Assembly (NCBI GenBank): GCA_016630955.3
Contig: CM049985.1
Span: forward strand, 2,728,001-2,792,000
Direction: 5' to 3'
Length of the DNA: 64,000 nucleotides
Source of the DNA: Didymella arachidicola
Lineage: Eukaryota; Ascomycota; Dothideomycetes; Pleosporales; Didymellaceae
Shown: positions 51,433 to 62,570 of the stretch, piece by piece
Layout: every line of letters starts with the position of its first letter
How positions within the stretch are numbered: position 1 is the first letter of the stretch
Translations under genes and position numbers: made by a program
Notes under the pieces: model-generated
The model's input: the letters and a program-made list of their open reading frames with translations, nothing else
Told to the model about the DNA's origin: nothing
Database searches by the model: none

Positions 51433-53756
51433 ATGGCATCTGGCGACAGCAGCGGGCAGCATGAGCTCAACGACATGGCCGACAAGAAGCCCAGCCTCCC
51501 GGTGGAGGAAGATATCATGCAGCTGGCGCGCCTGGGCGAGATTGGAGCCATCCAGAAGCTATTCGACAGCGGCAGGTTTGATGCGACATACACAGACGAG
51601 CAGGGCATCACGCCGCTGCATGTGCGTGGGATATGCCTCTATACGGGAGACTCTATGCTAATTGTTGCAGTGGGCTGCCATCAATAACCACTACGCGCTC
51701 TGCCATTTCCTCATCCAGTCCGGCGCCCCTCTCAACGCCAAAGGCGGCGATGCCGTCGCAACTCCCGTGCTCTGGGCTGCAAAGCGCTGCAACTACTACA
51801 TTGTGAACCTGCTGCTGGAGCACGGTGCCGACCCGCTGCTCACCGACGACCAAGGCTTCAACCTGCTGCACTCGGCCACTCTCGACGGCAATGTCTACCA
51901 GCTCGTCCTGCTGCTTCACCAGGACATCCCCGTCGACATCCCCGATCCGCAATCTCACACCCCGCTCATGTGGGCCGCCTACAAAGGATATCCGTCGTGC
52001 GTCGATCTGTTTCTGCGCTGGGGCGCAAATGTATATGCCACCGATGACCAGGGCTTCACTGCGCTGCACTGGGCGCTGGTCAAGGGCAGCCAGGGGAGCA
52101 TACAGAAGCTGCTGGAGTACGGCGCGGATCGGTTCGCGAAGAACAACGATGGGAAGACGCCTGCTGTGACGGCCGAGGAGATGAACACGACGCGGCAGTG
52201 GCGCAGGGCGCTGAGCGAGGCTGGGTACAAGCCAGATGGGAGTGCGAAGGAGTTTCTTGTCCCGGGTGTGAAGGACACGAGATGGTTCCTGAGTCGATTC
52301 ATTTTCTTCTGGCCGTTTGCGATTCTGCTCCTGGGTCTGTGGCTGGTCAGCTATTACCCTGTGTTTGTGGGTGTGCCATTGGCATTGATCAGTAGTTACG
52401 TCATGCAGATGGCTGCACAGAAGCTGCTGCAGTGGGGGCCGTCGAATATGCGGAACATACATCACAGCGTGAGTCTGTTCGTGGATTGGAAGGTGCTCAT
52501 TCTAACACTCTCCAGCCTTTCCTAGCTGGCATCTTTGCAGGCACATTGTTTTGGGTTGGCGTGCGCTATGTCACGACGGTTCTGCCAGGTATGGCTACCA
52601 TTCTACATGCAGTGGCTGTTGCTGACTCAAGTAGGAACATCACGAGGCTCATTTTTCACGAACATCATTTTTGCAGCATGCTACGGACTCACGGCCTACT
52701 TTTACTTCTTCACGATGTCGTCTGACCCTGGTTACGTACCCAAGTCGGCGAGCAGGAGCGCTTCCAAAGCCATTATTGACGAGTTGATGGAGCTACGACA
52801 GTTTGACGAACACCACTTTTGCGTAAACTGCATGGTCAGGAAACCATTGCGCAGCAAGCATTGCAAGCGCTGCGAGCGCTGCGTAGCAAAGAGCGATCAG
52901 TGAGTGTCCTTCGCGCCAGAGATCTCGCACGACTAATATCCTCAGTCACTGCCCCTGGGTGAATAACTGTGTTGCAAATAACAACCACCGCCATTTCGTC
53001 TTCTACGTCCTGTTCATGGAACTCGGCATCCTCGCATGGCTCCGGCTGGCCTGGACCTATCTCGACCACCTCCCCAAGCCTAAGGAGGACGACTGCAATG
53101 TCCTCTCGGATGACCTCTGCGAGATCTTCAACAAAGACCCTTTTACCATCATCCTCTCGATCTGGGCTGCTTTCCAGCTGACCTGGGTGACCATGCTGCT
53201 GTGCGTGCAACTACTCCAGATCGCGCGCAACCTCACGACCTACGAGTCCATGCGCGGGCACCTAAACTCGCACACCGCCGCCGACGCCGTCACCTCGTTC
53301 GTCACTACCGGCGATACATCCCAGGACGTTGCCGGCAACGCAGCAGGCTCAGGCCCATCCGGCAGCGCCCCAACCAACGGCTTCGGCTCAGGCCAAGACA
53401 CAGGCGATGCGCCCAAGCGGCCGCAGCCCAAACACTCGGTTTGGGACCAGTGGAAGCGACTTCTGGGTCTTGACACTTTCGTCGCCATTGCGCTCCATGG
53501 TTCGAATGCAGATGCGAGACGGATGCAGGCCAGGGCGCGCGGTAATCCTTTCTCAAGAGGCGTTGTTACGAATTGTAAGGACTTTTGGTGCGATGGCGCA
53601 CCGGTGTTTGGAAAGAGGGAGGGTGGGTTTGCGAAGTTGGGGGGTGAGAGGGTCGATTATACGAGGTTGTATGATGTGGGTGATATTCCGAAGATGAGGT
53701 ATGCGCGGGGAGGCGGAGAGAGGTATGAGAGTGTGGGGACGGAGGAGGGGGTTTGA
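51433..53756 (+). CDS. AKR1: Ankyrin-repeat DHHC palmitoyltransferase
   Basis: Five exons: 51433-51621, 51671-52468, 52516-52588, 52632-52899 and 52946-53756; introns 43-49 nt; 712 residues. Golgi S-acyltransferase that attaches palmitate to cysteines of casein kinases and others, needed for endocytosis and signalling in yeast. Ankyrin repeats fill about 30-240 (ITPLHVWAAINNHYALCHFLI, PVLWAAKRCNYYIVNLLLEHGAD, FNLLHSATLDGNVYQLVLLL, HTPLMWAAYKGYPSCVDLFL, FTALHWALVKGSQGSIQKLL). Several membrane segments follow, then the cysteine-rich domain HHFCVNCMVRKPLRSKHCKRCERCVAKSD and the catalytic DHHCPWVNNCVANNN, whose DHHC is split by intron 4. The 43-nt intron 3 is the shortest in the window. The late segment FTIILSIWAAFQLTWVTMLL and a TTxE-like LTTYESM also fit. 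The tail has a Gly/Ser linker. Confidence 0.95.
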
Positions 53757-54129
53757 CGGACATTACGAATGGAGACATCTCTATCCTAAACTTCCAGCCA
53801 CGTCGTTGTCTCTTCGTGAGTGGAAGATACTGTTGTGCTTCATTTGCATCTCAGTCACTTCTCTTCATGGCAGGCTTCGGTGCCTCTTCAATCGCCGATG
53901 GACGCGCTTAGCTTGCTATATCCGATGCCGAGGAACAGGCGAAAACTACCCGCGTGGAACGGCTACGCGTGACGCTAAGGATCGTGAACTTGGCTCCTCG
54001 CACATGTTTGACAATTGACAGCTTCTCTAATTCTGCAGCTGACACTCTCGCTGTGTTGTCCTCGTCACTTGTTCTGCCATGATATAGCGAAGCCTCATCT
54101 TTCCATCCCACACCGTTCGGAACCCGGCA
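53757..54129. other. Intergenic region
   Basis: Between AKR1 and AFG1, both on the plus strand; holds the AFG1 promoter. Nothing else recognised. Confidence 0.55.
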
Positions 54130-55907
54130 ATGACATCATCCGAGGTGATGCGCGGGCTCAGGGCTCTCTCGCGCACCGCTGCGCCGAGAAGGACACTGGC
54201 AGCGGGGGCGAGCGCCAGAGTGTATCCAAGGAGGACGATTTGCACAGATTGCGCGCGCAGCTTGAGGACTGCTGGAATTGCAAATATCGGGCGCGCTGGC
54301 AGCAGACCAGTGCTCGAACGTGCTGCTCGACACACTCCAGCGCTCAGCTACCGAGGATACGCACAGGTGGCGCAACAGTGTATGTGGACTGGGGGATTCT
54401 AATGAGGAAGTACTGACTGGAGCAGATGCGCCAGACTCGGCAAGAACCCACGGTCCCATCGCCGAGTACGATGCGCGCGTCGACTCAGGCCGACTTCGAG
54501 ACGATGAGCACCAGAGAAGTACAGAAAACCCCGTTATACTGCCCAGACATTCTTTGCTAACAGCTCTAAGATATCATCAAGAACCTCCAAGACCTCCACG
54601 AAATGCTCGCCGGTTACACGCAACCACCCGTTCAACAGCCGACCATCGAGTCCCTCCAACCGCCCAAGAAGTCTTTCTTCTCTTTCCTCTCGTCCTCCGA
54701 GCCCAAAGCCACCTTACCTCCAATCCCCGCCTCCCTGCCCAAAGGCATGTACATGTACGGCGACGTTGGGTCCGGGAAGACCATGATGATGGATCTGTTC
54801 TACGACACGCTCCCGCCCAATATCACGCGCAAGACGCGCATCCACTTCCACGCCTTCATGCAATCGGTGCACAAAGACCTGCACAAGATGAAAATGCTGC
54901 ACGGCAACGACATCGACTCCATCCCCTACGTCGCCGCCAACATCGCCGAGCGCAGCTCTGTCCTCTGCTTCGACGAATTCCAGTGCACCGACGTCGCCGA
55001 CGCCATGATCCTCCGCCGGCTGATGGAGGCCCTAATGGCACACGGCACTGTTATAGTAACAACCTCCAACCGACACCCAGACGAGCTATACAAAAACGGC
55101 ATCCAGCGCGAATCCTTCATCCCATGTATAAACCTGCTCAAGCGCCGCCTGACCGTCTTAAACCTCGACTCCCAGACAGACTACAGAAAGATCCCCCGCC
55201 CACCCAGCGGCGTCTACCACCACCCCCTCGACGCCTCCGCGCAGACCCACGCAGACCGCTGGTTCCGCTTCCTCGGCGACTTCGAGCACGACCCGCCGCA
55301 CCGCGCCGTGCACCAGGTATGGGGCCGCGACATCGAAGTCCCCCGCGCCTCGGGAAAATGCGCCTGGTTCAGCTTCGACGAGCTAATCGGCCGCGCGACA
55401 GGCGCCGCCGACTATCTCGAACTCAGCAAGGAATACGAAGCCTTCATCATCACCGACGTGCCCGGTATGAACCACAAATCCCGCGACCTAGCCCGCCGCT
55501 TCATAACCTTCATCGACGCCCTCTACGAAAGCAGAAGCAAACTCGTCCTCACCACCGCCGTCCCGCTCACCCAACTTTTTCTGAGCGCAGACGAAGTCAG
55601 CGACGCGCTCTCCTCCACCAAAAACAAATCCCAGATCCCGCCCTCATCCGACCCCGGCGAGAACCTCGACGACGCGATGCGCAGCCTCATGGACGACTTG
55701 GGCATGAACATGACGATGCTCAAGAACAGCGCGATTTTCTCCGGCGACGAGGAAAGGTTTGCGTTTGCGCGCGCGCTGAGCAGGTTGAGCGAGATGGGGA
55801 GTCAGGAGTGGGTGGAGAGGGGGCTGGGACTGGAGAAGTTAGGGGGGAAGGGGGAGAGGGAGGCGTGGCAGAGGGTGAGGAGTCATTGGAGGGAGGATCA
55901 TATGTAG
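54130..55907 (+). CDS. AFG1: Mitochondrial AFG1/LACE1-type ATPase
   Basis: Three exons, 54130-54379, 54426-54518 and 54571-55907; introns 46 and 52 nt; 559 residues (553 if the ATG at 54148, MRGLRAL, is used). Inner-membrane-associated AAA-related ATPase that helps degrade misfolded respiratory-chain subunits. The first about 75 residues are Arg/Ala-rich without acids, a clear mitochondrial presequence. Exon joining yields the family start GPIAEYDARVDSGRLRDDEHQRNIIKNLQDLHEML. Walker A is GDVGSGKTMMMDLFY, followed by RIHFHAFM, and Walker B is SSVLCFDEFQCTDVADAMIL. Sensor and later blocks: VIVTTSNRHPDELYKNGIQRESFIPCI, WFSFDELIGRATGAADYLEL and FIDALYESRSKLVLTTAVP. The C-terminal block DEERFAFARALSRLSEM is highly conserved in AFG1. 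A 547-codon frame on the same strand overlaps it and is a shadow. Confidence 0.94.
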
Positions 55908-56092
55908 GGTGTTGGATTTAGCGATGCATTTGTGGCGTCTTGTGAGATTTGGTGGTGCGAGGGAGGGCTGGTGGAGTGGGCGGGGTGTGTAGCGCTGGTA
56001 GAGTTAGAGTCGAAGCTTGAGATAGAGGGGGGAGTTTAGATGAGAGCGGAGTGTTACATGGCGGCACTGTACTTCATCTAGCCCTACTACTG

Positions 56093-56218
56093 CAGCGGTG
56101 TATAAATCCCGACCCAACACCTCCTCCGCTTTCTTCTATATCCACACACACCACTATCGCGTTCCCAAAACCATTCCACAAGCTCCCATGTGCGCCTTTC
56201 CCCGTCTGTCCAAAGTCA
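56093..56218 (+). repeat. Degenerate direct repeat, unit 1
   Basis: Begins GCAGCGGTGTATAAATCCC, continues with a CACCTC...TTTCTTCT block and ends near CCCCGTCTGTCCAAAG. Shares the order and spacing of these blocks with 56296-56431. Confidence 0.65.
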
Positions 56219-56295
56219 TAAACAAGTACCCCCCAGCCTATGTATCTCGATACCACTACCCTTCTATCCCGAGGACCCTCGCTAGTCCAGGCACA

Positions 56296-56431
56296 GCAGC
56301 GGAGTATAAATCCCAACCCGGCACCTCAAGTTTCTTTCTCCTACGTCCTCGAGCAGTGCTATTTTGTTCCTAAAACTAAGGCCTAGAGCTATCATGTCTT
56401 TCTCTTCCCCGTCTGTCCGAAAGCCACAGTA
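56296..56431 (+). repeat. Degenerate direct repeat, unit 2
   Basis: Begins GCAGCGGAGTATAAATCCC and ends near CCCCGTCTGTCCGAAAG. The blocks are offset by 203-207 bp from unit 1. Each unit carries a TATAAAT box-like string, so a duplicated promoter is possible. Confidence 0.65.
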
Positions 56432-57561
56432 CTTGCGGGATATGTCTGTCTTCCTGCTTCTTCTGGGATGGGAACGAGATATATCGCTTCCGTGTGCGCT
56501 GGATCGAAATGTTTCTTTCAGAACTGCATGCTTTCTTGTTGTCTGCGCCCTTTTGAAAGAGTACCACGAGCAGTGGGTTTAGAGTGAAACCGAATGCCGA
56601 ATAGCTTGAAAGCAAGTCTTGTGCGCACTGGCTCGAAATGTGCAAGAGTTACCACGGACAGCAGGATCTTTACAAAAGCAAAAAGAGACTGGCGTGTGAG
56701 CATGTAACCAAATTACCATGGAAACCCGCATATGTTGAGAGCTCAGTCGACTTTTCAACTGATGAGCGACGAATCTGGGAAGTTGCAGTGCATGCCTATC
56801 GCTACCTTGTTCTCCGCTTCCGTCTCCCTCTCGTCGCCAACCGCAATCTCAGCTCAACACAAGACATACACATCTACCGCTGGAGCCTCAAAATCTGCTA
56901 GCAGCAGATCACATGTCTATCGCTTGAAGCCAGAGTCCCTGCTTGCTGTAGCTCGTGCCCCTTAAACGAGACGACGAGTATTTCAACCACCCACCATGTA
57001 TCATTTTATGACCCCAACTCTCCGCCTATTGCCAAAAAAAAGCTGGCCATGGTCTCCACATCCAGGCAGACCGGAGGTGCATCTTCCTGTGACGCTGCAT
57101 TCGTACTCGTCACTGAGCTTGAGAGAAATCGCTTCACTAGAATTTCGAATCAAGGATCGTGGTGGCTTGGATCTGTGCTTTTTGCTTGGTTTGGAACGGT
57201 GGATCAAGAGTGGTGGCGTGTTTGCCTTGCTGGGTCTTGTTAGTTTAACTTCTTTCTGCGCCTTCGTGTTTACGGATGCACTGATACTGTAGTGCATGAG
57301 TGTCGGGGTCGTACATAATGGACAGACGTGAGGGGGTGGGGGTGGGGGTGCTGAGGTCTAGCATGAAGTTGAATTCATGAAAATGTCTTGGGGACGATGC
57401 TATGCAGGTGCTGCTCCTGGTTGTACTTTAGCGAGGGGCTACGCCGTGTCACTTGTTGCTGAGCCGAGTGAGATACAACCACTGATTTATGAAGTCACCA
57501 AACAGGAAGTCACTCGCTGCAGCACAAATTGAAAGTCCATTGTCTTGTACTGCGCTACTGA

Positions 57562-58858
57562 TTATGTCTTCAACGCCTGCTCCCACCCCAACACCTGGCA
57601 CTTCATCCTCTCTTCCTCACTAATCGCAACCTTCGTACTCGTAACGCTATATTTCGTCTTCTTGACAATATTCTTCTGGCTATCCCCATCGTCATGCTCA
57701 TCCTCCCCATCCCCGTCGCCCAAGGTCTGAAACGTATTCATCATCACCCCCGACCGGCTCCTGCCATGCTTGTGATTGGAGTTGCGCAGTGGCTCGGAGC
57801 GCCCCGACGTCGCTGCACCTGGTGTATTCATGCTGGAGCTAAATCCCACCTTTAAGCTCAGCAAAGGTCTGAGAGCTGGCAGGCTGCCAGCCACAATGCC
57901 AATGCCCTCCTCCGTCAGCGACCAGAACCCGATCTTGCCGGTGCCGTACATGAACTCTCCGGGATCGGAATACAGCGCAAGATAGCGGAGGCGGACGATT
58001 GTTGCGCAGCTCGCACTGGTTTGTCAGAGTTGGCTGCTTCTGTCCGGGGAGGGGACTGCTTACACGGAGGCGAGGGCGAGGATTACGGCGACGGAGGCCT
58101 TGACGCTGCCTTTCATTTGGACGTTCCAAAGCAAGACTGCGGGGAGGATGGCGAGGGACCAGTCGGTGAGGATCTCGATTGCGCTGAAGAAGAACGAGAC
58201 GTTGCTGTTCAGCTGCAAGTGGCATGTGCCCTTTGCTTCGCCCCAGAGCGTCTTGATTGGCGTGCCTGCTTGTGGTAAGTGAAGATTCCTCGACTATCCT
58301 GTGCAGAGCAGATTACAAATACTGGCTATACCTGCAACGAAGACTATCGCTGCGATGCATGTCAATCCCATAATGGCATAGAGAGACCAATTATAGCGAC
58401 GCTGGTTGGCGGCAATGCGGAGGAGGGTAACGGAGATGCTACATTTTATTATCGCAGCACCAACCGCATAGAAGTACTCTGCAACGTAGAAGATCTTTGT
58501 GGATCAGCATTGTGCTGAAGCAAATGTGTGATGGATGGCGTACCTTTATGCCTTTCGAAATGGTTAAAGGCTCCAGGTCCTTAGCTTTCTGACCAGAGCC
58601 ATAGAAGCACGCTACAATGCAGAGACATGCTGTCACCGAAAAGAAGACCTGCGTATGTCAGTGGGAGGCTTCATATTCGAGTTTGGATGCTTGATAACAT
58701 ACAAGCCCAGCGACCATCAGGTAGTCGTCCATACCGAGCACTTTCCTCCAAATTCGAACACATGCGCGCATCGACACAGTGACCCAAGTCAACACTAGCA
58801 GAATGATCGAAGCGTAGAGAAGGGCCACGCCATCTCCCGCTACTGCGACTGAGCTCAT
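57562..58858 (-). CDS. Fungal Rhodopsin-domain integral membrane protein (second of two)
   Basis: Five exons: 58858-58703, 58648-58544, 58494-58332, 58268-58064 and 58015-57562; introns 48-63 nt; 360 residues. Same family as the gene at 33.8-35.3 kb, but diverged. Blocks in order: VALLYASIILLVLTWVTVSMRACVRIW, the signature RKVLGMDDYLMVAGL, VFFSVTACLCIVACFYGSG, FYVAEYFYAVGAAIIKCSISVTLLRI, the loop GTPIKTLWGEAKGTC (family Cys), FFFSAIEILTDWSLAILPAVLLWNVQM, SVAVILALASVASCATIVRLRYL and the C-terminal KIGFWSLTEEGIGIVAGSLPALRPLL. A hydrophilic tail of about 90 residues has a DGDGEDEHDDGD acidic run and basic stretches. Ligand and signalling partner are unknown. Not tandem with its paralogue, so the pair is not a local duplication. 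Confidence 0.9.
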
Positions 58859-60263
58859 TGCGCTGTAACGGAATGTAGAGCTCAGCGTGCTGTTGGCACC
58901 AGCCTCTTTGAATGTTGAAGAATTAACACTGGTGTGTGATTCTGCAACAAACTTGGGTTTTCCAGTAACAAGGGTAGGATTCGGTGGCGTTTTGCTTCTG
59001 CTGCTTAATGAGCCTTCCTCAATCCTTTAATGCTTCGTGATCCCGGTTGGACAGAAGGTTCCTGACAGTTTGGGGTACCGCTCGTATCATAACTGGCAAA
59101 TCAAAAGGAAAAATGGCGATGACAGGCTCGATTGAGGATAGCAAAGGACCGAATTCTGTAACGGCTTTCGAGTGTGACTTGCGCGAGTTCATGGTGGAGA
59201 GTCATGCTTGCAGCTGTTGAGCAGGCGTGAGCCAGCAAAGGATCTTAGCAGGTTGCTTTGCTTGTAAAGTAGAGCGGCAGCTGTTTTGTGCAGGGGGAGA
59301 CCTGTAACAGGACTATGCAGGGGTTCCGGAAGTCCAGTCCGCTGCATTATCGAATGTCATTATGCACGATCTTTGCCACTTCAAGGTGCACAGTTTCACG
59401 TACGGATGTAAATGGCAGAAGCATATTGATCAGACTGGGCAACCGTAACGGTGATCAAGCCCGGGGAGCTGTCCACATGCGGCGTGTACACTGTTCTCGA
59501 GCTGTGTGCTGATCTAGGCACGAGGAGGCTGAAGCTTGACACGGGTGGAATGTGGAGGTCATTGGGTGGGTCAAGTTGCTTCGTTCACCGCAGCTTCGTG
59601 GCAAATCCCTTCCTGGTTAGACTAGAGTCTTACCGTGGTCCACCAAAACGGCGGCATCACGGCCGTATCCGCAACAACGGTTGAGCTCCTCTTTCCACAC
59701 CACAGCCCGAGTCATAATTATCCGCTACAGAAGCATCGGCATCCTGTTCATGCCTGGAAGTAGTTTACCGAGCGAATCCGACTGCCTTGGCATCATTGGT
59801 GAAGAAAACTCACAGCCCCTCCCGAGAATTTCCCCTCGACGTGGACACACAACCGGACCATCTCTCCGTCGCGGCCTAGTCACACGTGGGCCCTAACGGC
59901 TGGCAATTTCACCAAAATTCGATCTAAACTCCTTGAAGCTTTCAATTGGAGCCAGATCGTAAGGTTACGAAGCCTCGCGGGCATGTTGCATGCCGCCAGA
60001 GGACCCATCAAGCCACAGGTCATGATTGGACTCCACGCTCTGCACCTGGACCCTGCATGCGTCTCTAGTATCAGTCTCCCAGTCGCTCTTTCTGGCAACA
60101 TGTGCGCTTGTCAACCTTTGTGCGAAGGTAGCGTGGTGTTGACATGGAAAGACCTCCGGGTCCACACGCACTGAGATGCTGATATGTTTGGGGGGTACCC
60201 CTCTTACTGTGAAGCTGGAATCTTGAGTCCTAGATCAATACAATCCACAAAGCCCTATCCAAC
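58859..60263. other. Intergenic region (1.4 kb)
   Basis: Divergent promoter region of the Rhodopsin-domain gene and the short-chain dehydrogenase gene. Only short frames without support; no repeat recognised. Confidence 0.55.
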
Positions 60264-61229
60264 ATGACAGACTTTCAAATCACAAACGCCGACCTGTCAA
60301 GGTCCAAGTTCGAGGGCAAAGTTGTCGTCGTTACAGGTATCCTGACGATATCCAGCCTGCGCCCTCTTTATAAGAAAGTGACTAACAGCACTTCAGGCGG
60401 CTCCTCAGGCATCGGTCTTGCAACAGTCGAACTCCTCGGATCCCTAGGTGCGACCGTGATCAGCGCAGATATCAATGCTCCGCCCAAGACTGGGCCTTTC
60501 GTGTACATCCAGACCGACGTCAGCCAGTGGACATCACTCACAAAACTTTTTAAATCAACAATCGCCGCACACGGCCGCATAGACTTCGTCTTCGCGAATG
60601 CCGGCATTGGGCCGCGCGCGAACTACCTCGCGCTCGAGACAGACGCCAAGGGTGAGCTGATCAAGCCTAACAGCGCGACTCTGGACGTGAACCTGAACAG
60701 CGTGATCAACACCGCTACGCTGGCCGTACACTACATGAAGACACAAAAAGAGGGCGGAAGCATCGTGCTCATGGGCTCGAGCACAAGCCTGCACCCCGTG
60801 CGCGCCATCGATTATTGTATGCTTCTCGTGCTCAACGTTGTCGCAAACCCAAACTGATCTCGCAATACAGCAACAGCGAAATCCGGCGTCCTGGGCTTCG
60901 GCCGCGGCCTCGCTGTGCTCCTCGAGGCCTCTAAGCTGCAGATCCGCGTCAATATTCTCGCGCCCAGTTGGACGGCAACACAGGTCCTGCCCGATCTGGG
61001 CGATTTGCTAAAGGCTGTGAACTACGATGCGCAATCCACGGACGTAGTCGCGCGCGGCGCGGCCTACTTGTTCGTTGATGAGAAGAGGCATGGCGAGGTG
61101 ATCTTTGTGTGTGAGGGCAAATACAAGGAAATTGAGAAGGCGATCTTGGCGCCGGCATATGAGAAGGTCAAGGGCGAAGGGCCGAGCGATGATGAAGTTC
61201 TGGCAAGGATATTTGCGTTGGCTGGATAA
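60264..61229 (+). CDS. Short-chain dehydrogenase/reductase
   Basis: Three exons, 60264-60336, 60397-60816 and 60871-61229; introns 60 and 54 nt; 283 residues. Classical SDR: the cofactor motif TGGSSGIG is split by intron 1 (VVVVTG-GSSGIGLATVELL). Asp in TVISADINAP suggests NAD preference. Other motifs are FANAGIG (NAG), DVNLNSVINTATLA (catalytic Asn), SIVLMGSSTS (catalytic Ser) and YSTAKSGVLGF (YxxxK), the last created by intron 2. The C-terminus (VNILAPSWTATQVL, HGEVIFVCEGKYKEIEKAIL) has the loop seen in fungal NAD-dependent 15-hydroxyprostaglandin-dehydrogenase-like SDRs. The substrate is unknown. No pathway neighbours are seen. Confidence 0.92.
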
Positions 61230-61598
61230 ATGCTAGTCACTCATATATCGTCAAGATAATGACATATGTGCTAGCCTGAAGCATAAGACCCTTGAGAGAA
61301 TATGCAGTGCTCAGGCCGATCTGAGGGAATTGGCTTTGAATCCATCAGACTCACGTAGTTGGTACGAACCGGCCGACCTCTGTTGTCTCGGAGAGTACGC
61401 TCGATCGTAGCTGGGCAGGTCTTGCAGCTGCGATGTGACACCAACGATACGAAGCGTCTCGGGCCATCTAGCTTTGTGACAATCGAATGACCTGCCGCTC
61501 ATATTGCCTATCTGATCAGACTTTCATGCACATGCTTATGACCTCGAGGCACGCTTGGCAAACCCCAACCCTCCCCTTCTTACATCACCGCCGTTCAT
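61230..61598. other. Convergent intergenic region
   Basis: 3' regions of the dehydrogenase and rhodanese genes; nothing else recognised. Confidence 0.55.
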
Positions 61599-62114
61599 TC
61601 AAGCTCCAAGTTCCCAGATATCCTTCTGATATCCCTCAGTCAACACCTTATCCTCTCCATATTTCTCCTGCCACTCTGTAAATCCACCTTTCAACACATA
61701 CACCTTCTGCGTCACCTTCTTTTCCTCTTTTCCCTCGTTTTGCTCAACCTTCGCCTCCCCAGCAATGCTCCCCTCCTCCTTAACCTCGCCCTTGCTCTCC
61801 AACGCCGTCAGCCCATCCAACCTCTCCTTCTCCCTCAAATACCTCAACGCAGCACTCGGTCCTCTCTGCTGACTCAGCGCGCAATGGAACACGACGACCT
61901 CTTTGTCTCTTAACTCGCGCACCAGCTCCGGCGTCTTGTAGTCGAGTTGCGACGACGGGACCCAGGTGCTGCCGCGAATGTGCCCGCCGATGTGATCGCT
62001 GTCGCGCACATCCACGACCGCTGTGTTTGAAGGGAGGCCTTGGTTGGCAGTAAACTCGGAGGAGAGGGTTTCGCGCGATATGTATGAAAGGTCGTTGAGG
62101 GATATGGTTGACAT
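61599..62114 (-). CDS. Cdc25-like rhodanese phosphatase / arsenate reductase
   Basis: Single exon, 171 residues from MSTISLNDLSYIS. Rhodanese fold with active-site loop HCALSQQRGPSA, a HCx5R arrangement with seven loop positions as in Cdc25-type and Arr2-type enzymes, whereas sulfurtransferases have a shorter loop. VVDVRDSDHIGGHIRGSTWVPSSQL is the conserved rhodanese start. It may act as arsenate reductase or as a phosphatase like fission yeast Ibp1. A Glu/Lys-rich insert (GEVKEEGSIAGEAKVEQNEG) precedes the last strand (KVYVLKGGFTEWQEKYG). An in-frame ATG at 62246 would add 44 Arg/Pro-rich residues, possibly a mitochondrial presequence; both starts are plausible. Confidence 0.87.
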   Translation of the reverse strand: MSTISLNDLSYISRETLSSEFTANQGLPSNTAVVDVRDSDHIGGHIRGSTWVPSSQLDYKTPELVRELRDKEVVVFHCALSQQRGPSAALRYLREKERLDGLTALESKGEVKEEGSIAGEAKVEQNEGKEEKKVTQKVYVLKGGFTEWQEKYGEDKVLTEGYQKDIWELGA

Positions 62115-62570
62115 AATTGCTGTGCGGACGGCGCGTGGGGGAGCGATGACGCGACGGAGAGGTAGGTGGGTTTTGACTAGGTGGGTCCGTATGGCAGGCG
62201 GGAAAGCTGTGCTGGATGTGAGGATTGGAGAAATCTGCGAGCGCATGTGCGAGGGAGGGGTGGCATACTTGGGCTCGGAGAAGATTGAGGGGTGGTGGGG
62301 GAGGGCACGCGAGTTATTGCGCGAGAACACGTGGGAGTAGCTTCCGCGGAGTGTTTGTGATCTATGATACTTATCGCTCAGCTCGTAGGCTAGGAGCCTA
62401 TCTCGTTGAGAGTGTCGAGCTCACATGGTGAAGTAAGCCGTGAGCAAGTTGAGGTGTTGGCAAGATGATTGGAGTAAGACGCTTATTTCCATTTAAAAGG
62501 GTACATAAAATACAACACAAACGCCAGGCGAATACTCAACAGTCTCTTGACCGCAAAGTTAGAATATTGT

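Larger units (their letters stand above)
55908..57561. other. Gene-poor region (1.65 kb) with degenerate direct repeats
   Basis: Contains two related units about 205 bp apart (56093-56218 and 56296-56431) and a weaker third similarity near 56495 and 56625 (GTGCGC...CTGG...TCGAAATGT). No gene is supported. Confidence 0.55.

Noticed and set aside
51653..52465. 270-codon minus-strand frame
   Set aside because: Antisense to the ankyrin-repeat exon of AKR1.
54278..55921. 547-codon plus-strand frame overlapping AFG1
   Set aside because: It is a different frame of the AFG1 coding sequence, extremely Arg/Pro/His-rich, with no family features; AFG1 motifs are all in the other frame.
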